The notes under the pieces: generated by a model | Databases searched by the model: none | What the model saw: only the letters and a program-made list of their open reading frames with translations | What the model was told of the DNA's origin: nothing | Program-made: the position numbers and the translations under genes | Assembly: GCA_963771545.1 (NCBI GenBank) | Contig: CAVYTX010000004.1 | Span: 186,001-250,000 of the forward strand | Reading direction: 5' to 3' | From: CAKZLS01 sp963771545 | GTDB taxonomy: Bacteria > Pseudomonadota > Alphaproteobacteria > Rhodospirillales > Defluviicoccaceae | DNA: 64,000 nt | Part shown: positions 53,350 to 62,810 of the stretch, one piece after another | How the letters are laid out: each line of letters starts with the position of its first letter | How positions within the stretch are numbered: the stretch's first letter is position 1

Positions 53350-55452
53350 TCACGTTACCTTTTCGACGGCCTTGATCGACAGCTTGAATTTGCCCCGGTC
53401 GTCGATTCCAATCAGCTTGACCTTGACGGTATCGCCCAGCTGGATCACGTCGGTGACCTTGCCGACACGCTCGGGCGCAAGCTCGCTGATGTGGACAAGA
53501 CCGTCGCGGCTTCCCATGAAATTCACGAAGGCGCCGAAATCGACGATTTTCACGACCTTGCCGTTGTAGATCGTACCGACTTCCGGTTCGGCGGCGATGC
53601 TCTGGATCCATTCGATCGCCTTGTCGGCCAACTCCTGGTCGACCGCCGCCACTTTTACCGTCCCGTCATCCTCCAGGTCGATGCGGGCGCCGGTCACCTC
53701 GCAGATTTCTCTGATCATCTTGCCGCCGGGGCCGATGACTTCGCGGATCTTGTCCTTGTTGATTTGGATCATCGTGATCCGCGGGGCCATCTGGCTGACG
53801 GACTCACGCGTCTTGTCAAGCCCCTTGGCCATTTCACCGAGAATATGCAAACGCCCTTCCCGCGCCTGCTCCAAAGCCTGGCGCATGATCTGTTCCGTGA
53901 TGGAGGTGATCTTGATATCCATTTGGAGCGCGGTCACGCCCACGGCCGAACCCGCCACCTTGAAATCCATGTCGCCGAGGTGATCCTCATCGCCAAGGAT
54001 GTCCGAAAGAACAACAAAGTCGTCGTCCTCCTTGATGAGACCCATGGCGATGCCCGCGACCGGGCGGGGCAGCGGTACGCCCGCGTCCATCATCGCGAGA
54101 GACGCGCCACAGACGCTGGCCATGGATGAGGAGCCGTTGGATTCGGTAATCTCCGAGACGACGCGGATGGTGTAGGGAAAATCCTCCTTGGACGGCAGCA
54201 GGGGGTGGATCGCCCGCCACGCCAGCTTCCCGTGGCCGATTTCCCGCCGGCCCGTAAAGCCGAAGCGGCCGGCCTCGCCCACGGAATAGGGCGGGAAGTT
54301 GTAGTGAAGCATGAAATGCTGGCGATACTCTCCAGCCAGTGCGTCCATGACCTGCTCGTCCTGGCCGGTGCCGAGAGTGGTGACCACCAAGGCCTGCGTC
54401 TCTCCACGGGTGAAGAGGGCGCTTCCGTGAGCTCTAGGCAACAACCCGACCTCGGCGGCAATCTGGCGGACCGTGGAGGGATCGCGGCCATCGATGCGTC
54501 GGCGGGTCGATATGATGCCACGCCGGACGACGTCTTTTTCCAATGCCTTGAAAATGTCATCTTGGCATTCGGAGAGCAGTTCGTCGTCTATGGCCGCGTC
54601 ATCCGACAAATCCGCGCTGACGCGCTCTCTCACGGCCGCGACCTTGTCCCGGCGCTCGGCCTTCACGGATTCCGAATAGGCTTTGCGCAAGTCGTCTTCC
54701 GCCATGGACTTGACCTTGGCGGCCACATCGTCCTTGCCCTCCGGCGGAGGCGGAAGATCCATCGGCTCGCGCGCGCAGGCCTCGGCCAGGTCGATGATCG
54801 CATCGACAACCGGCTGGCAACTTCTATGGCCGAACATGACGGCCCCCAGCATAACGTCCTCGGACAGCTCCTTGGCTTCCGATTCCACCATCAGCACGCC
54901 ATCGCGCGTGCCGGCGACCAGCAAATCGAGATCGCTGGACGGCATGTCGTCGATCGGCGGGTTGAGAACGTATTCGCCGCCGATCAATCCCACACGACAC
55001 CCGGCGATCGGCCCCAGGAAGGGAACGCCGGACAGCGTCAGCGCGGCCGACGTGCCCACCAGCGCGGCGACATCGGGGTTGTTTTCGAGGTCATGGCTCA
55101 GCACCGTACAGATGATTTGCGTCTCGTTCCGGAAGCCCTTGGCGAACAGGGGCCGGATCGGCCGGTCGATCAGGCGCGAGGTCAGAACCTCGTTTTCGGA
55201 CGGGCGCCCTTCGCGCTTGAAAAAGCCCCCCGGTATCTTCCCGGCGGCGAAGGTTTTCTCCTGGTAGTGGACGGAAAGCGGGAAAAAGTCCAAGCCGAGC
55301 TTCGGCTTCTTTTCATAGACAATCGTGCAGAGCACCTTTGTTTCGCCCAGGGTGACGAGGACGGCGCCGTCGGCTTGGCGGGCGATCTTGCCCGCCTCAA
55401 GAATGAGTGGCCGTCCGCCCCACTCAATTTCCTTGCGAAATTCTTGAAACAT
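53350..55452 (-). CDS. pnp: Polyribonucleotide nucleotidyltransferase
   Basis: This is a 700-residue 3'-5' phosphorolytic exoribonuclease that takes part in mRNA decay. The two RNase PH domains are clear (KLGLDFFPLSVHYQEKTFAA in the first; SDILGDEDHLGDMDFKVAGS in the second, with the catalytic Asp pair). They are followed by a KH domain (IREVIGPGGKMIREICEVTG) and a C-terminal S1 domain (YNGKVVKIVDFGAFVNFMGS to KLSIKAVEKVT). The start MFQEFRKEIEWGGRPLILEA fits the family. It follows rpsO, as in most proteobacteria, and the leader contains a small hairpin. Confidence 0.97.
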   Translation of the reverse strand: MFQEFRKEIEWGGRPLILEAGKIARQADGAVLVTLGETKVLCTIVYEKKPKLGLDFFPLSVHYQEKTFAAGKIPGGFFKREGRPSENEVLTSRLIDRPIRPLFAKGFRNETQIICTVLSHDLENNPDVAALVGTSAALTLSGVPFLGPIAGCRVGLIGGEYVLNPPIDDMPSSDLDLLVAGTRDGVLMVESEAKELSEDVMLGAVMFGHRSCQPVVDAIIDLAEACAREPMDLPPPPEGKDDVAAKVKSMAEDDLRKAYSESVKAERRDKVAAVRERVSADLSDDAAIDDELLSECQDDIFKALEKDVVRRGIISTRRRIDGRDPSTVRQIAAEVGLLPRAHGSALFTRGETQALVVTTLGTGQDEQVMDALAGEYRQHFMLHYNFPPYSVGEAGRFGFTGRREIGHGKLAWRAIHPLLPSKEDFPYTIRVVSEITESNGSSSMASVCGASLAMMDAGVPLPRPVAGIAMGLIKEDDDFVVLSDILGDEDHLGDMDFKVAGSAVGVTALQMDIKITSITEQIMRQALEQAREGRLHILGEMAKGLDKTRESVSQMAPRITMIQINKDKIREVIGPGGKMIREICEVTGARIDLEDDGTVKVAAVDQELADKAIEWIQSIAAEPEVGTIYNGKVVKIVDFGAFVNFMGSRDGLVHISELAPERVGKVTDVIQLGDTVKVKLIGIDDRGKFKLSIKAVEKVT

Positions 55453-55487
55453 CGTGTTTCCTTTTACTTATATGTACGCTCGCGGCG

Positions 55488-55504
55488 CCCCTTCCAATAA
55501 GGGG
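55488..55504 (-). promoter_or_regulatory. Hairpin in the rpsO-pnp intergenic leader
   Basis: CCCCTT-CCAAT-AAGGGG is a perfect 6-bp stem with a 5-base loop in the RNA between the rpsO stop and the pnp start. In other bacteria a structured pnp leader is cut by RNase III so that PNPase limits its own synthesis. The position suits this role, but the stem is short, so it could also be incidental. Confidence 0.4.
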
Positions 55505-55554
55505 TCACCTCGGCTTGCCTCCACCCGAAATGGCGGCGGACGGCCGAATTGCAG

Positions 55555-55824
55555 CTATCGACGCAGACCAAGCCGCGCGATGAGATCTTCATAGCGCTTG
55601 ACTTCTTTCTTCTTGAGGTAGTCAAGCAGACGCCGGCGCTGGCCAACCATCATCAATAGACCACGCCGGGAATGAAAATCCTTCTTGTGGGTTTTGAGGT
55701 GCTCGGTGAGATTTCGGATGCGCTCGCTCAGAATGGCGACCTGAACCTCCGGCGATCCGGTGTCGCCTTCGGCTTTGGCGAATTCACCAATAACTTCCTG
55801 TTTCCGCTCAGCGGTAATCGACAT
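55555..55824 (-). CDS. rpsO: 30S ribosomal protein S15
   Basis: This is an 89-residue, four-helix 16S-rRNA-binding protein of the small-subunit platform. It starts MSITAERKQEVIGEFAKAEG and contains the family signature HKKDFHSRRGLLMMVGQRRRLLDYLKKK at residues 46-73 (the Asp-His-Ser-Arg contacts bind the rRNA junction). It ends EDLIARLGLRR. It sits between truB and pnp, the standard order. Confidence 0.97.
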   Translation of the reverse strand: MSITAERKQEVIGEFAKAEGDTGSPEVQVAILSERIRNLTEHLKTHKKDFHSRRGLLMMVGQRRRLLDYLKKKEVKRYEDLIARLGLRR

Positions 55825-55839
55825 CTTCCATTTCCCTAG

Positions 55840-56766
55840 CTAAAGGTTGAGGACCCTGACGGGACGGATTTCCCCGCCCCTGATTTGAGCCAACGCCACC
55901 GGCTTGCCCCCGGACATGGCACAAAAAACCGACGCCCGGACACCGTGGTCAAACGCCGATCGGCTCGCCACGGGCAATGCCGCGATGGGCTGTCCATGGC
56001 TTAGACGTCGAGCTTCCGCTTCGGTCAGGGTTAAAGCCGGGATGTCGGCCAGCGCCGCCCCGACCGGAAGCACATGCTCGAAAAGCGCGCCACTATGCCG
56101 TAAGCCATCTACATTATCCAGGGGAATCGCCATGGATTCCGTGAATGAGCCAACGGATATCCGTCTCAACGCCGATACGTGGCCGACGGTGCCAAGGGCG
56201 AGCGCAAGATCGCGGGCGAGCGACCTCATGTAGGCGCCCTTGCCCGACCGGACCTCGAACACGGCATGGTCGCTGTCGGAGCAATAGATGAGTTCGAAAC
56301 GCTCGATCATCACCCGCCGTGGCGACAGCACCACCGGCGCCTCGGCCCGCGCCAACGCATAGGCGCGCTCACCCCCCAGTTTGATCGCCGAGAATGTAGG
56401 CGGAACCTGATCAATGGCGCCAATGAACTCCGGCAATTTTATCCGGATCGACTCCTCGGACGGGCGAACGTCGCTGGCTTCAAGCACCTCGCCTTCCGCG
56501 TCGTCGGTATTCCGCCGCTCGCCCCACCGGATCGTGAAGCGGTAGGCCTTTTGACCGTCCATTACATACGAGACCGTCTTCGTGGCCTCGCCTAGCGCGA
56601 TCGGCAAGACGCCGGTGGCGAGCGGATCCAGCGTTCCCCCGTGGCCGGCTTTCATGGCGTCGAACGCGCGCCGAATGATCGCGACGACGGACGCCGACGT
56701 GATGCCCAGCGGCTTGTCCACCAGGAACCAGCCATGCACGGGCACACCTCGCTTTTTTCGACCCAT
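55840..56766 (-). CDS. truB: tRNA pseudouridine synthase B
   Basis: This 308-residue enzyme makes pseudouridine 55 in the T loop of tRNAs. It starts MGRKKRGVPVHGWFLVDKPL. The catalytic Asp47 is in GHGGTLDPLATGVLP. YRFTIRWGERRNTDDAEGEV follows, with the conserved Thr-Asp-Asp site, and the C-terminal half carries MRSLARDLALALGT and a PUA-like end (LSHGQPIA). It begins 9 bases after rbfA. No anomalies are seen. Confidence 0.96.
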   Translation of the reverse strand: MGRKKRGVPVHGWFLVDKPLGITSASVVAIIRRAFDAMKAGHGGTLDPLATGVLPIALGEATKTVSYVMDGQKAYRFTIRWGERRNTDDAEGEVLEASDVRPSEESIRIKLPEFIGAIDQVPPTFSAIKLGGERAYALARAEAPVVLSPRRVMIERFELIYCSDSDHAVFEVRSGKGAYMRSLARDLALALGTVGHVSALRRISVGSFTESMAIPLDNVDGLRHSGALFEHVLPVGAALADIPALTLTEAEARRLSHGQPIAALPVASRSAFDHGVRASVFCAMSGGKPVALAQIRGGEIRPVRVLNL

Positions 56767-56775
56767 TGTTATTCC

Positions 56776-57201
56776 CTAGGTTTGTTCGTTGCCCGGTTCG
56801 TCATCGCGCTTGTCGGCGAGGTCGCGTGCGACCGCGGGGTCTCTCAGCAGATCATCAATTCTACTGGCCTGATCGAAGGAGGAATCAGATTTGAAAATCA
56901 GATTGGGAACATATTTCAGGGTTACCGACCGCGCGACCCTGTGGCGCAGAAACGGCGTTGCCGCGCCCAGGGCTTCGATCAGAACCTTTCGATCGCCGGT
57001 TCCGCCTAGTGGCACGACGAACACCGTCGCATTGCGTAGGTCGGCGCTAATCCGGACCTCGGTCACCGTGACCGGCAATCCAATCAGTCGGGGGTCCCGA
57101 ATCTCGCCGCGTTCGATAATCCACGCCAAGGCATGTCGGATCTCTTCCCCTAATCGAAGCTGCCTTTGACTGGGAGTTTTTCCTGCTCCCCTGGCCATCA
57201 C
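56776..57201 (-). CDS. rbfA: 30S ribosome-binding factor A
   Basis: This 141-residue KH-like protein binds the 16S rRNA 5' end during 30S maturation. It starts MMARGAGKTPSQRQLRLGEE, and the core reads VTEVRISADLRNATVFVVPL followed by FLRHRVARSVTLKYVPNLIF, the usual RbfA pattern with the FxxD-like DSSFDQASRIDDLL end. It lies between infB and truB. Confidence 0.94.
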   Translation of the reverse strand: MMARGAGKTPSQRQLRLGEEIRHALAWIIERGEIRDPRLIGLPVTVTEVRISADLRNATVFVVPLGGTGDRKVLIEALGAATPFLRHRVARSVTLKYVPNLIFKSDSSFDQASRIDDLLRDPAVARDLADKRDDEPGNEQT

Positions 57202-57254
57202 GTTCTCTCATCAAGTCAAGCCGGTGTTTCGATGTTCGGGAACAATATCAACGG

Positions 57255-59894
57255 TCACAGTTCGCGCGCGACTTCCTCGACCTCGAAGCACTCGATCATG
57301 TCGCCGACCTTGATGTCCTGATAGTTGGCCAGAGAGATTCCGCAATCGTAGCCTTCCCGAACCTCCTTGGCGTCCTCCTTGAATCTTTTCAGTTGTCCGA
57401 GGTCGCCCTCGTGAATGACGACGTTGTCGCGCAGCAGCCGAACCTTCGCCCCGCGGCGAACCACGCCTTCGGTAACCATGCACCCAGCAACCTTTCCCAC
57501 CTTCGTAATATTAAACACTTCTCTAATTTCCGCGTATCCCAGGGTTTTCTCGCGCAACCCCGGCGCCAACATCCCCGACAGGAGCGTCTTGAGATCGTCG
57601 GTCACATCATAAATGATCGAATAATATCGAATCTCGACACCGTCGCGCTTAGCCGCCTCGCGCGCCTGCGGATTGGCGCGTACGTTGAACCCGATGATCA
57701 TCGCCCCCGATGCGCGCGCGAGACCGACATCCAATTCATTGATGCCGCCGATGCCGGCATGTAGGACCTGTACCTTGACCTCGTCGGTGCCCAGCTTGGT
57801 CAAAGCCCCGACGATTGCCTCCACGGAACCATGGACGTCCGCCTTGACAACGACGGGGAGTTCTTTCGCCTCGCCCTCTTGAATGCGCTGGAACATATCC
57901 TCGAACGAACCGCGGCTGGCGACCGTCTTCGCGTCACGGGTCTTGCGCTGGCGGAATTCCGTAACCTCCCGCGCCCGCGCTTCGCTATCCACCACCACGA
58001 CCTCGTCGCCGGCCGCCGGCGTCCCGCCGAGACCCAGAACCTCTACCGGCATTCCCGGGCGCGCCACCTTCACCGACTTGCCGGCGGAGTTCGCAAGCCC
58101 CCGTACACGCCCCCACTCGCTTCCCGCGACGAAGATATCGCCGACATGAAGCGAGCCTCTCTGAACAAGCACCGTGGCGACCGTGCCGCGACCCCGCTCC
58201 ATTCTGGATTCGACGATGACCCCTTCGGCGGGGCGGTTGGGATTGGCCTTGAGGTCGAGAATTTCGGCCTGGAGCAAAATCGCCTCTTCAAGCTTGTCGA
58301 GGTTCGTTCCCTCCTTGGCCGATACTTCCACGCACAGATCTTCGCCACCCATTCCCTCGACAACGATACCGTGTTGCAGCAGATCGGTTTGTACGCGATG
58401 AGGATTGGCGTCGGGTCTGTCGATCTTGTTGATGGCCACGATTATCGGCACGTTCGCCGCCTTGGCATGATCGATCGCTTCCTTGGTTTGAGGCATGACG
58501 CCATCGTCGGCGGCGACGACCAAAACGACGATATCGGTCGCATGGGCGCCTCGGGAGCGCATTTCGGTGAAGGCCTCGTGACCGGGCGTATCCACGAACG
58601 TGATCTTGCCGCCGTGCGGCATGGTGACTTGATAGGCGCCGATGTGCTGGGTGATGCCACCGGCTTCCCGATTGGCCACATCCGTTTTTCTCAGCGCATC
58701 CAGAAGAGACGTCTTTCCATGATCCACGTGGCCCATGACCGTCACGACCGGCGGCCGGGATTCCATTGTCTCTTCCAAGTCCGTTTCGCCTTTAAGGCCG
58801 ATTTCGACGTCGGCGTCGCTGACCCTCTTAGGATTGTGCCCAAACTCCTGAGCCAGGAGTTCGGCCGTATCGCCATCGACGGGATGGTTAATCGTGGCCA
58901 TGACCCCCATTTTCATGAGTGCCTTGATGACGTCGGCGCCGCGCGCCGCCATCCGGTTGGCCAACTCCTGAACCGTCAACGTCTCGGGGATAACCACATC
59001 GCGAACGATTTTCAGGTTCTCGCCGCGAGTCGGTCCCACCTGCTTGAGCTTTTCTTTTTGACGCGCGCGCTTGACCGAAGCCAAACTCCGGACCCGCTCG
59101 CCGCCATCGTCAAGGGCGTCGACGATCGTCAGCCGACCCGCCCGGCGGCTTGGTTCACCTTTGCGCTGGGCCGCGATCGGACGACGAACCTCCGCGCGCA
59201 GCGGCTTTTTGACACGACCGCGCTTGTCTTCATCCTCTTCATCCAGGGCTTCAGTATCCGCCGCCGTCTTATCTCTGGGGGCGGCGGAATCCGCGATCTT
59301 GGCCGGCGTTCTATTCTCGACCGACGCACCTGGACCACTTTCGGTTTCAGAAGATTCGGCGTCTTGGGCCACCGGCTTCATGGGCGTTTCGGCGGCTTCT
59401 TCGGCCACCGTTGGCGTTTCTGGCTCGTCTGCTGCCGTCGCTTCGACCGGCGCCTCCGCCTCGACGGGCGCCTCCGCCTCGACGGGCGCGGCGTGCAAAT
59501 CGAGCGTTTCGGGCTCCATCTCTGGTTCGGCGGCCCGTTCTTCCTCCATTTTTCTGGCGTCTTGGAGGGCGCGGGCGCGGGCCTCTTTTTCCTTGTTGGT
59601 CAGGCCAATCGCTGCTCCTTCACGGGGCAGCCCGTCGCTCTGTACGGAAAAGGCGGCCGCTTCGGCGGCCTTTTGCGCCGCCGCTTCGGCTTCCCGACGC
59701 ACCTCCGCCATCCGGCCGCGTTCGTCGCGTGCGTAGGTTTTCTTCTTGCGCACCTCGACCGTGACCATCTTCGACCGGCCGTGGGCAAAACTTTGCCGCA
59801 CCTGGCCGGTTTCGACCGTCTTCTTAAGCTCCAGCCGCCGTGGTCTGCTCAACGGCTCCTGCTTGGTTTCATCGGTTTCTTTAATCTCGGACAT
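57255..59894 (-). CDS. infB: Translation initiation factor IF-2
   Basis: This 879-residue GTPase delivers fMet-tRNA to the 30S subunit. Residues 1-60 are the alphaproteobacterial IF2 N-terminal domain. Residues 60-290 are a charged, Ala/Glu-rich linker with short repeats (EAPVEAEAPVEA). The G domain starts near 380: G1 GHVDHGKTS at 388, G3 DTPGHEAF, and G4 NKID. The C-terminal domains II-IV end GDMIECFEVEEVAREL. It lies between the ylxR-like gene and rbfA in the nusA operon. Confidence 0.97.
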   Translation of the reverse strand: MSEIKETDETKQEPLSRPRRLELKKTVETGQVRQSFAHGRSKMVTVEVRKKKTYARDERGRMAEVRREAEAAAQKAAEAAAFSVQSDGLPREGAAIGLTNKEKEARARALQDARKMEEERAAEPEMEPETLDLHAAPVEAEAPVEAEAPVEATAADEPETPTVAEEAAETPMKPVAQDAESSETESGPGASVENRTPAKIADSAAPRDKTAADTEALDEEDEDKRGRVKKPLRAEVRRPIAAQRKGEPSRRAGRLTIVDALDDGGERVRSLASVKRARQKEKLKQVGPTRGENLKIVRDVVIPETLTVQELANRMAARGADVIKALMKMGVMATINHPVDGDTAELLAQEFGHNPKRVSDADVEIGLKGETDLEETMESRPPVVTVMGHVDHGKTSLLDALRKTDVANREAGGITQHIGAYQVTMPHGGKITFVDTPGHEAFTEMRSRGAHATDIVVLVVAADDGVMPQTKEAIDHAKAANVPIIVAINKIDRPDANPHRVQTDLLQHGIVVEGMGGEDLCVEVSAKEGTNLDKLEEAILLQAEILDLKANPNRPAEGVIVESRMERGRGTVATVLVQRGSLHVGDIFVAGSEWGRVRGLANSAGKSVKVARPGMPVEVLGLGGTPAAGDEVVVVDSEARAREVTEFRQRKTRDAKTVASRGSFEDMFQRIQEGEAKELPVVVKADVHGSVEAIVGALTKLGTDEVKVQVLHAGIGGINELDVGLARASGAMIIGFNVRANPQAREAAKRDGVEIRYYSIIYDVTDDLKTLLSGMLAPGLREKTLGYAEIREVFNITKVGKVAGCMVTEGVVRRGAKVRLLRDNVVIHEGDLGQLKRFKEDAKEVREGYDCGISLANYQDIKVGDMIECFEVEEVAREL

Positions 59895-59921
59895 TTCAGT
59901 CTTGTCAGTCTCGACTCTGTC

Positions 59922-60554
59922 TCACAGTTTCCCGAAATGGGCGGGTCCGCCGCGGCCGCTTCGGAACCCCGACAGACGGGCCGCTTCCCGGCGAAAACCC
60001 AACGCCAACTTCCCCGGCGCGATAACCAAATGCACGGTGCGTTCACGACCGGCGGTTGTGCCCAGTTCGTCACCGCTGAACAATTCTACCACCGGAACGT
60101 CCGGACTCGTCGCCCGCATTTTCGCGCGCGCCCCGGGAGCACCATCGGCGGCGGCTAAAAGAACACCTCCGCGTCCCGCACGCAACCATTCACTGACTCT
60201 TTCGTATCCGGACACGGCTTGTCCGGCGCGGCGAGCCAACCCAACCGTATCGAGGCAACGGCGCACGAGCAGTCCCTCGACTCTCTCGACGAGGTCCGCC
60301 GGAACGGCCACTTGGGCGCGCGCGGCCCTCGCGAACAAATTCTTTTCACACGCCTTGCTCAACATATGCCGGTTTGCACTCACCCATATACCCCGTCCCG
60401 GAAGCCGTTCGTCAATATCAGGAACCACTTGACCAGCCGGGTCGATGACAAATCTCACCAGCGTCTGCTTGTCCTTGACCGTTCCGCTCGCGATGCAGCG
60501 CCGCTGAGGCCCGGCCTCGGCGCCGGCGGCGGAACATTTCGGGTGTCCGGTCAT
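59922..60554 (-). CDS. YlxR/DUF448 RNA-binding protein with L7Ae-like C-terminal domain
   Basis: This is a 210-residue protein from ATG 60554 (MTGHPKCSAAGAEAGPQRRC). Residues about 17-90 match the YlxR/DUF448 fold (RRCIASGTVKDKQTLVRFVI, then RLPGRGIWVSANRHMLSKA). Residues about 110-200 resemble an L7Ae/L30e-like domain (CLDTVGLARRAGQAVSGYER, VELFSGDELGTTAGRERTVH). Such two-domain proteins sit in the nusA operon of alphaproteobacteria and are thought to bind RNA. It lies between nusA and infB; a Glu-rich nusA end precedes it by 5 bases. Confidence 0.9.
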   Translation of the reverse strand: MTGHPKCSAAGAEAGPQRRCIASGTVKDKQTLVRFVIDPAGQVVPDIDERLPGRGIWVSANRHMLSKACEKNLFARAARAQVAVPADLVERVEGLLVRRCLDTVGLARRAGQAVSGYERVSEWLRAGRGGVLLAAADGAPGARAKMRATSPDVPVVELFSGDELGTTAGRERTVHLVIAPGKLALGFRREAARLSGFRSGRGGPAHFGKL

Positions 60555-60559
60555 GGCCG

Positions 60560-62156
60560 TCAGCTTTCTTTGTGCTCCTCCACGGCATCGATATTCGGCG
60601 CCTCCGTTCCCGAGAATTCGGCCTCGGGAGCACCTTCGCCCTCGAACCAATGCGCCCGCGCGGCCATGATGATCTCGTTGGCTCGGTCCGCGGTCAAAGT
60701 GCCGGCCGGCGCGATTTCCAATAACTCGTCGCCCGCCAGATCGGCGAGGTCGTCCAAGCTTTTTACACCTTGCTCGCCCAAAGCAACCAAGACCGCAGGC
60801 TTGAGGCCGGCGATTTCCGTCAACTCATCGGCGACCCCGAGCTCCACCCGCTTGCGATCGAACTCTTCGTCACGAACGGAGAGAAAAGCCCGCGCGCGTT
60901 CACGGAGTTCGTGGGCGACTTCTTCTTCGAAGCCCTCGATGGATACCAAATCATCGAGCGGAACGAACGCGACTTCCTCAACCGACGAAAACCCTTCGGT
61001 GACCAACAGGTGAGCAATCACGTCGTCAACATTGAGGGCGTCGATGAACGTTTGCGATCGTCCGCGGAATTCCTCGTTACGGCGCTGCAACTCCTCGTCC
61101 TCGGTCAGAATGTCGATGTCCCACCCGGTCAACTGCGAGGCAAGCCGCACATTTTGCCCGCGCCGGCCGATGGCAAGGCTGAGTTGATCGTCCGGCACAA
61201 CCACCTCGATACGGTTGGCATCCTCATCGAGAACCACCTTGGCGACTTCCGCGGGCGCCAGCGCGTTGACGATGAACGTCGCCGGGTCGGATGACCACTG
61301 GATAATATCGATCTTCTCGCCCTGTAGCTCTCCGACCACGGCCTGGACGCGCGATCCGCGCATTCCGATACAAGGCCCGACCGGATCGATCGACGAACTC
61401 ATTCGAGAAAACGGCGATTTTGGCCCGCGACCCCGGATCACGCGCAACCGACCTGATCTCGATGATGCCTTCGTAGATTTCCGGCACTTCCTGCGCGAAT
61501 AGCTTGGCCATGAATTGCGGGTGGGTTCGAGACAGGAAAATCTGCGGCCCGCGGGGCTCCTCGCGCACATCCAGGATGTAGGCCCGCACTCTGTCCCCGG
61601 TGTTGAAGTGCTCCCGCGGGATGGTTTCCTCCCGCCTCAACATCGCTTCGGCGCGGCTGAGATCAACAATAACATTGCCGAACTCGACACGTTTGACCAA
61701 ACCATTGACGACCTCGCCGACGCGATCCCTGAATTCGTCGTATTGGCGCTTGCGCTCGGCTTCCCGGACCTTGTGGACAATCACCTGCTTCGCGGTCTGC
61801 GCGGCGATGCGGCCAAAATCAATGGGCGGCAAGGGATCCACCAGGAACTCGCCGATCTCCGCGCCAGGTTTCCGCGTGCGCGCTCCATCAACGCCGATCT
61901 GAGTGGCTTCGTTTTCGATTTCTTCAACCACTTCAAGATACCGCGCGAGGCTGATTTCGCCGGTTACCCGATCGATGGAGGCGCGTATGTCGTGCTCGTG
62001 GCCATACTTGGAGCGGCCCGCCTTTTGAATTGCCTGCTCCATGGCTTCGAGGACTTCATCGCGATCAATGCTCTTGTCACGCGCCACGGTCTCGGCGACC
62101 TGCAGCAATTCCGGGCGCGCGTGAACGGCTTCCGCCTCTTTCGATAACTTCGTCAT
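60560..62156 (-). CDS. nusA: Transcription termination/antitermination factor NusA, frameshifted as sequenced
   Basis: NusA binds RNA polymerase and nascent RNA to control pausing and termination. The N-terminal frame starts at ATG 62156 (MTKLSKEAEAVHARPELLQV) and covers the N-terminal and S1 domains (GDRVRAYILDVREEPRGPQI). At 61396-61397 one extra A on the plus strand (TT in the mRNA) shifts the frame. Removing it gives FSNESSIDPVGPCIGMRGSR and on through KH1, KH2 and two acidic C-terminal repeats to TEAPNIDAVEEHKES at 60560. Both halves are otherwise well conserved. NusA is normally essential, so a sequence error is more likely than a real break. Confidence 0.93.
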
Positions 62157-62659
62157 TGCATATCCGACTGTAACGCTGCGTTCTGTTCGTGTGCGGCGAT
62201 CAATTCATCGGTCAGCACAAGCTTTGCCCGCCGAATGTCATCAAACGCCAACGCCACTTCTTTGCCCTCTACACTCAGCCTGACATTCCTTTCGTCCGTA
62301 CCCATCAGCTTGCCCCGGAATCGGCGGCGATCTCCAACCGCGCGGGCCATTTCAATTTTCGCCTCGAAACCGGCATACTTTTCGAAATCGTCAAGACGCA
62401 CCAGCGGCCGGTCGATCCCAGGCGAACTGACCTCTAACGTGTAAGTGCCTGGCAACGGGTCTTCGACCTCCAAAATCGGAGAAATGGCACGACTGAGTTC
62501 GGCACAGTCGTCAATAGTCATGGACCCGTCAACAAGCCTTTCGGCTATGATCTGCAACGTAAACCTCTGCTGCCCCAGGATCTGGACCCGGATCAGATCA
62601 AAGCCCATCGCCTCGGCCGTGGGCCGGATGAGCCTTTCGACACGATCAGCCGGATCCAT
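62153..62659 (-). CDS. rimP: Ribosome maturation factor RimP
   Basis: This 168-residue protein is needed for 30S subunit maturation. It starts MDPADRVERLIRPTAEAMGF; the N-terminal alpha/beta domain carries LQIIAERLVDGSMTIDDCAE and LSRAISPILEVEDPLPGTYT. The signature LEVSSPGIDRPLVRLDDFEK follows, then a C-terminal SH3-like barrel (RFRGKLMGTDERNVRLSVEG). Its stop overlaps the nusA start by four bases (ATGA). It is the first gene of the block after the terminator that ends trmB. Confidence 0.95.
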   Translation of the reverse strand: MDPADRVERLIRPTAEAMGFDLIRVQILGQQRFTLQIIAERLVDGSMTIDDCAELSRAISPILEVEDPLPGTYTLEVSSPGIDRPLVRLDDFEKYAGFEAKIEMARAVGDRRRFRGKLMGTDERNVRLSVEGKEVALAFDDIRRAKLVLTDELIAAHEQNAALQSDMQ

Positions 62660-62716
62660 TCGCCAGTCCTATTCCAGGGCATTTCCCGAAATCCGTGAGC
62701 GTTGGCCCCTTTAACC

Positions 62717-62743
62717 AAAAAAGGCGGGCCTTTAGCCCGCCCC
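62717..62743 (-). terminator. Rho-independent terminator after trmB
   Basis: On the minus strand the RNA would form a GGCGGGC stem with GCCCGCC and a loop of five bases, followed by six U (A at 62717-62722). It lies 68 bases beyond the trmB stop and 58 bases before the rimP start, so it separates the metK-trmB unit from the rimP-nusA operon. Confidence 0.85.
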
Positions 62744-62810
62744 ATCGAACTTGCCAATGCTAAGCCCAACGAGACTACATGGTTGCCGAGCCGCTCGCTC
62801 AGTACCCTTC

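Noticed and set aside
57831..60158. 775-residue plus-strand open frame
   Set aside because: It is the antisense shadow of infB and part of the ylxR-like gene.
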